Shown: positions 41,473 through 48,015 of the stretch, in pieces
Layout: each line of letters begins with the position of its first letter
Position numbering within the stretch: the first letter of the stretch is position 1
From: a virus
Direction: 5' to 3' (one strand)
Virus record (IMG/VR): IMGVR_UViG_3300046520_000239
Coordinates: 1-53,006 of that record
Length of the DNA: 53,006 nucleotides
Position numbers and translations under genes: made by a program
The notes under the pieces: generated by a model
Told to the model about the DNA's origin: nothing
Database searches by the model: none
What the model saw: only the letters and a program-made list of their open reading frames with translations

Positions 41473-41754
41473 ATGGGCATCACCGTCTACGCTTACGCAG
41501 TCAATCCAGCAGCCAGCACGGTCACCGGCTTCGGCAACTCCATCGAAGAGGTCGCTGAAGAGCTGCGGCGAGTGCGGGCTGAGATCGCTCTTGAGGATGA
41601 CTACGAAGTCGGGCCGTCGGAAGTCTACGCCTTCGACCTATATCGACCGGATCTCGATCAGCTCCTTGCCGTCCTTAGCGGCGATGCTGATCTCGCCGAG
41701 CTGATCCTGAAAGAAAAGCGGGTTGTTATGATCGTCTCGCACGACTCCGCTTGA
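41473..41754 (+). CDS. Hypothetical protein
   Basis: 93 residues from ATG 41473, GAGGAGA site. N-terminal beta (GITVYAYAVNPAASTV), then EEVAEELRRVRAEIALE helix and acidic Asp-rich end. Function unknown; first gene after the 41401 palindrome. Confidence 0.7.
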   Translation: MGITVYAYAVNPAASTVTGFGNSIEEVAEELRRVRAEIALEDDYEVGPSEVYAFDLYRPDLDQLLAVLSGDADLAELILKEKRVVMIVSHDSA

Positions 41755-41821
41755 CTCCGGAGGCATTGAGAACAAAATAGGAACAAATTCGTTGACGCGG
41801 ATAACATTCCTAGGAGATCTC

Positions 41822-42055
41822 ATGGCCCAGCAGCTCGCTCTCAATATCCCGTCCGAAGAAACCGGCACCCAGTCGCCCGTCGAAGTCGATCTCGCCGTAT
41901 CTGTACTCGCGGCCGCCGACGGTGACGCACTCGCCGCGATCCGGGAATTGCTCGCCGACGCCGATTTCTTGAGGGATCAGCTTTGGATCGCGAGCAGCCT
42001 AATGTCGAAGGGCATCGGCCGCGGCTGGAAGCCCCAGTACGAGCGCGTGCTGTGA
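41822..42055 (+). CDS. Hypothetical protein
   Basis: 77 residues from ATG 41822, AGGAGATCTC site; the longer frame to 41792 is rejected. Acidic helical protein (VEVDLAVSVLAAADGDALAAIREL). The stop overlaps the GTG of the next frame. Confidence 0.68.
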   Translation: MAQQLALNIPSEETGTQSPVEVDLAVSVLAAADGDALAAIRELLADADFLRDQLWIASSLMSKGIGRGWKPQYERVL

Positions 42056-42573
42056 AACACAGGAGAGGCATCGATCTCGTGAGAGATGGCGCCGACGCGG
42101 GCTATACCGTCGGCGAAGGCAGCCGCCGGGGCGGATCAGAGCCGCCTGACGCACCATATCGAGTGGAGGTCTGGTCAGACGCGCCCGAGAGCGGTGGAAA
42201 GCTCCTCGAGACGATATCGAGATCGACGGACTTCTCGGTGTCGTGCGCGTCATTGAAGGCGGCGATCCGAGCGCGTCCGGGCAAGTTCCTCGTCCATCTC
42301 AATGCCAGGCATCGTATGAGTGCCGAGCGCGCGTCGGATCCGCCTGTCCCGGAGTGCCTGCGGCCGCTCCATCACAGGCGGCGGCCGCCGAAGAGACCCT
42401 CGATCGTCTGCCGGAATGGTATGTACTTGTCGGCACCTGTCCTGCGTGCCGACGAAGCGGCCCTATTGAACGAAGAGACGTCGTCAAGGTCATGGGGCGG
42501 AAAGCGGTGTTGTCGGCAATCCCTCCACGGCTCCGATGCAAGGGCTGTACAAACACGAGAGGCAACAGGATGA
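42052..42573 (+). CDS. Hypothetical protein (first of two overlapping frames)
   Basis: 173 residues if started at GTG 42052. Residues about 35-90 (PYRVEVWSDAPESGGKLLETISRSTDF...RPGKFLVHLNARHRMS) look like a conserved folded part. From about codon 95 the composition turns basic and low-complexity where it overlaps the next frame, so the true end may be functionally near 42320. Start uncertain. Confidence 0.55.
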   Translation: MKHRRGIDLVRDGADAGYTVGEGSRRGGSEPPDAPYRVEVWSDAPESGGKLLETISRSTDFSVSCASLKAAIRARPGKFLVHLNARHRMSAERASDPPVPECLRPLHHRRRPPKRPSIVCRNGMYLSAPVLRADEAALLNEETSSRSWGGKRCCRQSLHGSDARAVQTREATG

Positions 42574-42596
42574 CGCTGAAGAAGCTGCCTAGGTGA
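42243..42596 (+). CDS. Zinc-ribbon protein overlapping the previous frame
   Basis: 117 residues from GTG 42243; the start is uncertain. The last ~60 residues hold C-P-A-C...LRCKGC, two Cys pairs typical of a zinc ribbon, with a conserved GRKAVLSAIPPRL. The N-terminal half overlaps the 42052 frame. Function unknown. Confidence 0.6.
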   Translation: MRVIEGGDPSASGQVPRPSQCQASYECRARVGSACPGVPAAAPSQAAAAEETLDRLPEWYVLVGTCPACRRSGPIERRDVVKVMGRKAVLSAIPPRLRCKGCTNTRGNRMTLKKLPR

Positions 42597-42652
42597 CATC
42601 CTGGATTCATCCATGATGTCGATCGTATTCCTTTAACTCTCCTGGAAGATTG

Positions 42653-42695
42653 GGGGCTCACAGCGACTCCGGGTCCCTGTATCGATGCTTCCCGG
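42653..42695 (+). promoter_or_regulatory. Upstream block shared with 33116-33157
   Basis: Second copy of GGGGCTCACA...ACTCC-GGGTCC...TTCCCGG, 22 bases before the gene at 42717. Confidence 0.4.
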
Positions 42696-42716
42696 GTTCA
42701 TCAGGAGGGATTGCGT

Positions 42717-43037
42717 ATGGGAATGACCATTTTTGACAGTCGTAACCCCGCGGGGCGAGCTGGCCTCGAACTAGGCCTCCTGACGGCCGGCATCGTCTCC
42801 AGCATGGCTGACGCGCACGCCGCAGGTCGTCAGGCAGCGGAAGACCGCGCGGAGCGTCGTGCGGCCTATACATACGCCTGTGAACTAGCGGAAGCACGCG
42901 GCCGTGCTGACGAACTCGGTCGCGTCGCCATCCGAGCTGTCCGCCACGTAGCTTCGCTTGAAGCCGAAGTCCGTCGTCTGCGTGTCGCGCTCGAGCAGCG
43001 TCAGGCTCATATCGACCGTGTGCGAGGCGCAGCATGA
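42717..43037 (+). CDS. Coiled-coil protein, unknown function
   Basis: 106 residues from ATG 42717, AGGAGGG site. Ala/Arg/Glu-rich, with a long coiled coil to the end (VASLEAEVRRLRVALEQRQAHIDRV). Coupled to the next gene by ATGA. Confidence 0.7.
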   Translation: MGMTIFDSRNPAGRAGLELGLLTAGIVSSMADAHAAGRQAAEDRAERRAAYTYACELAEARGRADELGRVAIRAVRHVASLEAEVRRLRVALEQRQAHIDRVRGAA

Positions 43038-43255
43038 GCTTGATCCCGGATATGTCTGATGCTGGTATCGCGGCACAGTTCGGCGACATCGTGAACGAGC
43101 TGCCGGAGTTGTACGAAGCACTGCGACGCTTCGAAATGCAAAACCGCCCGAAGTCGGTACCGGGCGGCTTCAAGATGAAGGCTGACTGGGTGTCAGTGCA
43201 GAGTGTCGGGAACGTACCGCGGATTCGGGTTGGCAACGTCCGGGGCAAGGAATAG
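43034..43255 (+). CDS. Hypothetical protein
   Basis: 73 residues from ATG 43034. Starts MSLIPDMSDAGIAAQFGDIVNEL, helical; basic C-terminus. Its last 63 bases overlap the convergent gene at 43193. Function unknown. Confidence 0.62.
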   Translation: MSLIPDMSDAGIAAQFGDIVNELPELYEALRRFEMQNRPKSVPGGFKMKADWVSVQSVGNVPRIRVGNVRGKE

Positions 43256-43783
43256 CTCCCTGAATCTGGCCGAGACGAAGTCCTTCTTCACCTGCTCGAT
43301 TTCCTCCGCGCTCGGAGTCGTCAAGACTTCGGGCGCTTCTGCTTCTGCAGGTGGCTTGCGGTAGATTGGCAACACCTTGCGCTGCTCCAGGCTCCTTGCA
43401 CACCCACTCTTTGTCAGCATCGTCAGCTTATCGAGATCTTCGTCGGACAGTCCGAGCAGCCAATCGCGATCCGCAAGATCCAGCACCGACAGATCCATCG
43501 TCGCGCGGCCGCTAAAGTCAGCACTGGCGTATGCCCGGACGACCTCAGCAGGAGACCTATCCTGTGTGATCGCGTCGACGGCTGCCTCCTGCTCCTGTGC
43601 TAGCTTGGCAGCATCGTCGACGTCTTCCTTGCTGATGTTCGCGAATCCTTCCGTGGACGGCGGCGTGAGCATTCCGAGCCAGCGAAACAGCGGGCCGAAT
43701 ACGGCTGCGATCAACTGGAAGAACCCCGCGATCCACTCCAAAGGATTCAATAGTGCCCAGGTGGACTTCTTCTTCTTTTCCAT
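43193..43783 (-). CDS. Membrane-associated protein, unknown function
   Basis: 196 residues from ATG 43783, AAGGAGATCG site. Lys-rich start (MEKKKKSTW), one long hydrophobic segment (about 11-38: LLNPLEWIAGFFQLIAAVFG), then an acidic soluble region. Sits alone on the minus strand among plus-strand genes. Function unknown. Confidence 0.68.
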   Translation of the reverse strand: MEKKKKSTWALLNPLEWIAGFFQLIAAVFGPLFRWLGMLTPPSTEGFANISKEDVDDAAKLAQEQEAAVDAITQDRSPAEVVRAYASADFSGRATMDLSVLDLADRDWLLGLSDEDLDKLTMLTKSGCARSLEQRKVLPIYRKPPAEAEAPEVLTTPSAEEIEQVKKDFVSARFRELFLAPDVANPNPRYVPDTLH

Positions 43784-44009
43784 GACGATCTCCTTGGTTG
43801 TCGACCCAGGATCTCGCCGGCCGTCGAAAGCGACAACCTCGGCGACCGCCGGCAGATTTCTCGTAAAAAGTTAGTTGACGGGGTGCCGGATATCCGGGAG
43901 CATTTTTTGTAAGCCCCGGATGTGACTGAGTTTTTCCTTGTCTACGTCAGGGTAGACACGCATCATTTATTCAACGGCAGCGAAGGGCTGTCGAACAAGG
44001 AGAACGAAA
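43784..44009 (+). promoter_or_regulatory. Intergenic control region with promoter-like and palindromic sites
   Basis: Contains TTGACG (43875-43880), the palindrome CCGGATATCCGG (43886-43897), and the inverted repeat TGTCTAC-GTCAGG-GTAGACA (43939-43958), upstream of the 44010 gene. This looks like a regulated early promoter. No gene is seen in it. Confidence 0.45.
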
Positions 44010-44309
44010 ATGGCAGACATTCACCTCATCCACTTCTTCACGGGAGCTCTGTTCGCATCTGGAGCGACGGTCGAAGAAGCCGCGGAGAAGATCGGCGAGA
44101 TCGCCGGATATGCTGACACCGCATGCGAATGGGTCAACGGCGACTACCGCGTCCGGGAACACGACCTGATGTTCCATGCGGTGCGTAACCACTCGCGCGC
44201 CGACGACGTGGACCCCGACAGTCTGCTTTCGCATGTGGATACCGCACATCTCGGGTACGTCGCCGTCTTCGACGCAGATGACGCGAAATGGATCTACGAA
44301 GCCGCCTGA
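44010..44309 (+). CDS. Hypothetical protein
   Basis: 99 residues from ATG 44010, AAGGAG site. Starts MADIHLIHFFTGALFASG; several His and Asp residues (HAVRNHSRADDVDPD, HVDTAHLGYV). No family recognised. Confidence 0.7.
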   Translation: MADIHLIHFFTGALFASGATVEEAAEKIGEIAGYADTACEWVNGDYRVREHDLMFHAVRNHSRADDVDPDSLLSHVDTAHLGYVAVFDADDAKWIYEAA

Positions 44310-44417
44310 CGATGGCCCTTTGGCTGGGGCCGAAACCTCCTCCGGGAGGTCGCGGTAGCCAAACTCACGCAGATGATGACGACATCGCAGGGAACACGAA
44401 CTCAACTAGGAGGCCCT

Positions 44418-45074
44418 ATGTACATTGAGAAAACGGCGTCGCCCGAGGCGATCGTCGAACACTACAAGGAGGTCAACGCCCTCCTGACGGAGGTGGGCTA
44501 CAGCACCCGCCGTCGCGCCGGACTGCTCAAGAAGAGCGCCCAGACACTCAAGCAATACTCAGTCTCGCCTGAATCCTCACAGCACCGTCTGATCCCCTCA
44601 CAGGATCTCGACATGCTCCGGAACACCGGCATCGACATGTTCTGGCGTGCGATGCCCATATTCCTGTCGAAGTGGGCTGCAGCCGAAGGAATGGATGGCC
44701 CCCGCGCTCTGCCGCTCGGCTACGATATCGTCGAACGTGAGAACGTGTTCGCCGACTGCAGGCATTTCTTCCTGCCGCGGGCGCAGGAACTCGCCGACGA
44801 GACTGGAGGCATGATCTCCGGGCCGCGCGTCATCGATCGCAATCTGCTGCCCAAGCTTACCGGCCGGGCGCTACTCCGCAGCCGCTGGCGCAAGGCCGTC
44901 TTCCAGCTCAGGAAGAAGGTGAAGCCTGCGGAGATCAAGCCGATCCTCACGGACATATCTGGGTACTGCGAATACAGCGTGTTGCGCATTGGTATCGAAT
45001 ACTATCCGTGGCGGATCCCGCCGCAGGAAGCGTGGATGGCCGCTCTCGAGGAAAGGGTCGCACAATGCGCGTGA
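44418..45074 (+). CDS. Hypothetical protein
   Basis: 218 residues from ATG 44418, AGGAGG site; the longer frame from 44373 is rejected. Helical; a Lys/Arg-rich N-terminal helix (YSTRRRAGLLKKSAQTLKQY) resembles nucleic-acid-binding sequence. Function unknown. Confidence 0.68.
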   Translation: MYIEKTASPEAIVEHYKEVNALLTEVGYSTRRRAGLLKKSAQTLKQYSVSPESSQHRLIPSQDLDMLRNTGIDMFWRAMPIFLSKWAAAEGMDGPRALPLGYDIVERENVFADCRHFFLPRAQELADETGGMISGPRVIDRNLLPKLTGRALLRSRWRKAVFQLRKKVKPAEIKPILTDISGYCEYSVLRIGIEYYPWRIPPQEAWMAALEERVAQCA

Positions 45075-45316
45075 TGAGAGACGCAACCGCCATGACGGTG
45101 GCGACAAAACTAATCGACGCATGCGGATCACACTGCGATTGCTACGTCTCCAACACGACGGATTTCTGGACTGGAGTCGTCAAGGCGTGGTCGGTCGGCT
45201 CCACTCGGACGCTGCACGACGAAGATCTGTACGCAATCGTCATTCGGATCCAGAGCATCGAGGAGGCGCGCGAGGAGTTCGACAGATGCTGCGTGGATGC
45301 CGGAGAGGAGCGATAA
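45065..45316 (+). CDS. Hypothetical protein
   Basis: 83 residues from ATG 45065, overlapping the preceding gene end. Cys-rich near the start (DACGSHCDCYV) and again near the end (DRCCVDAG). Function unknown. Confidence 0.65.
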   Translation: MRVMRDATAMTVATKLIDACGSHCDCYVSNTTDFWTGVVKAWSVGSTRTLHDEDLYAIVIRIQSIEEAREEFDRCCVDAGEER

Positions 45317-45562
45317 ATGGCAAAGCGGGTGACGAAAGCGGCGATCAAGAAGGCCGCATACGAAGAGACGATGAAATCGCAGCCGGCGAAACCGAAGAGG
45401 TCACAAGCGCGCTGGGTGAAGCACACCTGGGACGAGAAGAACGATCGCCTGAAGACGAGCTACTGGCCGGCAGCGTTCCCCGGAGCAAAAGGATGGCACC
45501 GGGAAGGATCGATCGACGAGATCGAGCAGAGGGAAAATGCAGGGCAGCGGTCGCTGTTCTGA
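45317..45562 (+). CDS. Hypothetical basic protein
   Basis: 81 residues, AGAGGAG site directly after the previous stop. Lys-rich N-terminus, then Trp-containing segment (RWVKHTWDEKNDRLK...YWPAAFPGAKGWH). Last gene before a terminator. Confidence 0.68.
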   Translation: MAKRVTKAAIKKAAYEETMKSQPAKPKRSQARWVKHTWDEKNDRLKTSYWPAAFPGAKGWHREGSIDEIEQRENAGQRSLF

Positions 45563-45596
45563 TAATCGAATCGACATATCCAAATTCCAAATGACA

Positions 45597-45630
45597 GAGG
45601 CCGGGAGGTGATCCCGGCCTCTTCTCATTA
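45597..45630. terminator. Bidirectional terminator
   Basis: Perfect ten-base arms GAGGCCGGGA/TCCCGGCCTC with loop GGTGA. It lies between the ends of convergent genes, and TTCTCATT follows on the plus strand. Confidence 0.8.
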
Positions 45631-46146
45631 CAGTTTGTTGGTGCGGTGTGCTGTCGTCAAAACCAGTTCGATCTCTGCATTCGGGTGTCGAGGATGTGCC
45701 TGCCCCGCAACCCGCTTAGCAATTTCATTCTTCGCCCAGATTTGATCCTCGAGGGGAACGTCCTCGTATGGAGAGGTGATGTATTCGCTCGTCAGAAGGA
45801 TAGGATCAATGGACTTCTCTTGGCGTGCGGCATCCGAGATCGCCTCGATCGCGTACGCAGCCCGTCGCCGCGTCAACTCGTCGGTAAATCGATAGGAGCC
45901 GTGGCCTTCTCCGGCACTGACAGCCCGGTTACGTGGATACGAGAAGCCTGCGCTTCGTCCGGTGAAGACGCCGTCGATTGCCTGCTGCCTGTCTTGAGCC
46001 TGAACCCAGTAGATATGCGTCTCATCGGCGACCTTGGTTTCCAATGCGTTCTCGGAGATAGCGATTGCGCTCTCAACGCCAGAGCAGATGTGACGGGCCT
46101 TGACCTCGTCTCCAACCCTCAATTCGACGATACACGATGACAACAT
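45628..46146 (-). CDS. Hypothetical protein
   Basis: 172 residues from ATG 46146, AGGAGGC site. Mixed alpha-beta sequence with WVQAQDRQQAIDGVFTGRS and an Arg-rich region (FTDELTRRRAAYAIE). Last gene before the terminator. Function unknown. Confidence 0.68.
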   Translation of the reverse strand: MLSSCIVELRVGDEVKARHICSGVESAIAISENALETKVADETHIYWVQAQDRQQAIDGVFTGRSAGFSYPRNRAVSAGEGHGSYRFTDELTRRRAAYAIEAISDAARQEKSIDPILLTSEYITSPYEDVPLEDQIWAKNEIAKRVAGQAHPRHPNAEIELVLTTAHRTNKL

Positions 46147-46232
46147 GATGAAATGCCTCCTAAAATGACAAAGGCACTCTGTAGTTTTAATAATTGAATG
46201 ATCCGCTAAAGGATACCGTTAAGCGAATCCAT

Positions 46233-46433
46233 CTAGGGCTTCCAACCGCAGATATCCTGACCGCTTCTGTTGTGTTCGAGGACCTGGCGCGCAGTCCCAG
46301 ATGACATCGTATCGACATCGGCAGCCGTCGGACGGATCGGACGATTGGAAGCGCACCAGTCAGCCGTCGTGGCGCACCCACTTGCGAAGCTCATCACGAA
46401 CATCAGCATCAGGCAGCTTCGAAACCGCATCAT
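46233..46433 (-). CDS. Outer-membrane spanin lipoprotein (Rz1-like)
   Basis: 66 residues from ATG 46433 with GAGAAG. Signal MMRFRSCLMLMFVMSFASG and lipobox ending in Cys (ASGC). The remainder WCASNRPIRPT...LEHNRSGQDICGW matches phage o-spanins. It overlaps the i-spanin gene in another frame, the usual nested arrangement. Acts in the outer membrane in the last step of lysis. Confidence 0.8.
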   Translation of the reverse strand: MMRFRSCLMLMFVMSFASGCATTADWCASNRPIRPTAADVDTMSSGTARQVLEHNRSGQDICGWKP

Positions 46434-46602
46434 TGATCTTCTCCCGCTCCCTGACGGCATCCATCTTCTCGGCGACCTGCTTGGCGCGCTCTGCAGCTTG
46501 TCCATCGGTGTAGACCTTCCAGTAGACGGCCGCCGCTATGGCCACGAATGCCGTCCACTTGGCCACAAGCTTTCCGACCGACGACGTGATCCAGGCCAGC
46601 AT
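46360..46602 (-). CDS. Inner-membrane spanin (Rz-like)
   Basis: 80 residues from ATG 46602, AAGGAG site; longer frame rejected. One N-terminal transmembrane helix (about 14-30) then a Lys/Glu coiled coil (ERAKQVAEKMDAVREREKIND). With the o-spanin it joins the two membranes at lysis. Its last 74 bases overlap the o-spanin. Confidence 0.78.
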   Translation of the reverse strand: MLAWITSSVGKLVAKWTAFVAIAAAVYWKVYTDGQAAERAKQVAEKMDAVREREKINDAVSKLPDADVRDELRKWVRHDG

Positions 46603-46604
46603 GA

Positions 46605-46847
46605 TCACTCCTTGCAGACCCAGACCTGGCCGCCTTCGCGGACTTCCGCGCCAGGCTCGAACTTCTTGCGTCCGACACGCCATCCCTCATGCTTGCGCTC
46701 ATAGAAGCCGTAGCCGAGGGTCAGGAGGATCGTCGCTGCGCCTGCGATAGTGCTGATATCGTCCGGGGAGAGCTTGCTGTCTGCCAGGAATACCGTGGCG
46801 ACTATGGTGATCAGAGTTCTGACGAGGTCTAGCATTCTCGGGTTCAT
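46605..46847 (-). CDS. Putative holin
   Basis: 80 residues from ATG 46847, overlapping the endolysin stop. Two hydrophobic segments (about 8-22 and 31-49) separated by a short acidic turn, then a basic C-terminus that ends in charged sequence. Between endolysin and spanins, as in many lysis cassettes. A class II holin is inferred from topology. Confidence 0.65.
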   Translation of the reverse strand: MNPRMLDLVRTLITIVATVFLADSKLSPDDISTIAGAATILLTLGYGFYERKHEGWRVGRKKFEPGAEVREGGQVWVCKE

Positions 46848-47659
46848 GCGACGGCTCCTGCGGCAACTGCCGCGTAGGCAGCGGCGCGCTCCTTTTGGAC
46901 GCGGCTGCGGTGGATCAGATAGATGGCCAGCACCACGAACGCGGCAGCGGCTCCGATGAGAATGATGGATTCGATGCCTGCAAGATTCGACCAGTCCGTC
47001 GCCTGCGTTGCAGTCCCTGCGGAGCCTGCTGCTCCAGCTCCGGATGCGGCAGCCGAATTCTTGGCGGCCTTGCTGCTGGCGGCGGCATGCTCGGACTCCG
47101 TCTTGAGGGCGATGGGCAGCGACTTCGCGCCGATTCCACGCGCTTCCATGGCCATACTGACTCCGTCGGCTTCGACTCGCGCGATACGAGAGATCCATCC
47201 CTTGCCGAAGACACCAAACGTCGACAGGCCGCGGACGAATCCGCTCCGCTGAGAGCAGATGGACTTGATCGACTTGATGGCATCGGCCTTTGCGGCCGCC
47301 GCAATGGTCAGATTGCCAACGGCACCATCTGCAGCAACGCCAACGGCTCGCTGCAGCCACTTCGCCGACTGAGACGGCCCTGACATGACACCTCCATCGA
47401 AAGTGGCGTAGTCGACACCAGCCGGAAGGTCGTCATAGCGGATGGGATCCGCATACCCCTGCTTGTAGATCGCCGAGATTTCGTCGGTGCTGATCGTGAA
47501 GACATCCCGCAAGGGCTTGCCGTTCTTCTTCAGCCAAGCATGGAATACCTTCTGCGTAACCCCATGTGATGTCCTGCCGCCGGGGTCTCGCTTGTTGTCG
47601 ACATTGCCTCCCTCTGACACTAGGAGGAGCTTCATCGCTTTGGGATATGTGGCCTTCAT
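46844..47659 (-). CDS. Endolysin, GH108-type, with C-terminal membrane anchor
   Basis: 271 residues. Residues 1-100 show the GH108 pattern: SEGG with catalytic Glu16, NKRDPGGRTSHGVTQ, then YDDLPAGVDYATFDGGVMSG. A peptidoglycan-binding-like part follows to ~165. Ala/Ser linker about 185-220, then one transmembrane segment (IILIGAAAAFVVLAIYLI) and a basic tail. A C-terminal anchor is unusual for endolysins. Start overlaps the HTH gene stop. Confidence 0.85.
   Translation of the reverse strand: MKATYPKAMKLLLVSEGGNVDNKRDPGGRTSHGVTQKVFHAWLKKNGKPLRDVFTISTDEISAIYKQGYADPIRYDDLPAGVDYATFDGGVMSGPSQSAKWLQRAVGVAADGAVGNLTIAAAAKADAIKSIKSICSQRSGFVRGLSTFGVFGKGWISRIARVEADGVSMAMEARGIGAKSLPIALKTESEHAAASSKAAKNSAAASGAGAAGSAGTATQATDWSNLAGIESIILIGAAAAFVVLAIYLIHRSRVQKERAAAYAAVAAGAVA
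46978..46988 (-). promoter_or_regulatory. Repeated element, copy G (within endolysin gene)
   Basis: Exact CTGCAAGATTC about 130 bases upstream of the holin-like start; no strong inverted repeat follows. May be an internal promoter for holin and spanins, or a non-functional copy. Confidence 0.35.
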
Positions 47660-47907
47660 GCGTTCACCCGGACGTTGACGGGCGCGCCAGTGGCTTCGAT
47701 GAGGGCGGACAGAACTCGGAAATTCAGTGGCTCTCCGCGGCGCAGCTTCTGGAGGTGCTCGAGGCGTATGGTGGGATATCGCCGGCTGATCTCGGCCGAG
47801 GTCAGCTTGCGAGCGTCGATGTGCTTGATGACCTCAGCGGATAGCTTGGATTCGATCTCAATGGCCGTGGCACACTTGAAGGGGGTTGGCAGGTATGTTG
47901 CGGCCAT
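47656..47907 (-). CDS. HTH regulator of the lysis operon
   Basis: 83 residues from ATG 47907, GGAGG site. Residues about 38-75 (LTSAEISRRYPTIRLEHLQKLRRGEPLNFRVLSALIEATG) follow the XRE-type helix-turn-helix pattern. A 22-bp palindrome lies 18 bases upstream of its own start, so autoregulation is likely. It heads the endolysin-holin-spanin transcript. Confidence 0.72.
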   Translation of the reverse strand: MAATYLPTPFKCATAIEIESKLSAEVIKHIDARKLTSAEISRRYPTIRLEHLQKLRRGEPLNFRVLSALIEATGAPVNVRVNA

Positions 47908-47924
47908 GGGCGCCTCCGATGTTC

Positions 47925-47946
47925 ATGTAATGTTCTAACATTACAT
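47925..47946. promoter_or_regulatory. Operator palindrome of the HTH gene
   Basis: Ten-base arms ATGTAATGTT/AACATTACAT around CT. It overlaps the promoter zone of the lysis operon; a TTGTCA lies just upstream on the minus strand. Not followed by a T-run, so it is not a terminator. Confidence 0.75.
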
Positions 47947-47980
47947 ACTGACAAAGGAAACGGCCGGCAGCGGATTGGGA

Positions 47981-48006
47981 AAGGAAAAGGCGGCACTATG
48001 GCCGCC
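47981..48006 (-). terminator. Terminator after the 48016-49899 gene
   Basis: Minus strand GGCGGC-CATAGT-GCCGCC followed by TTTTCCTTTCC, nine bases after the stop codon. Confidence 0.75.
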
Positions 48007-48015
48007 CTGTCTGTG

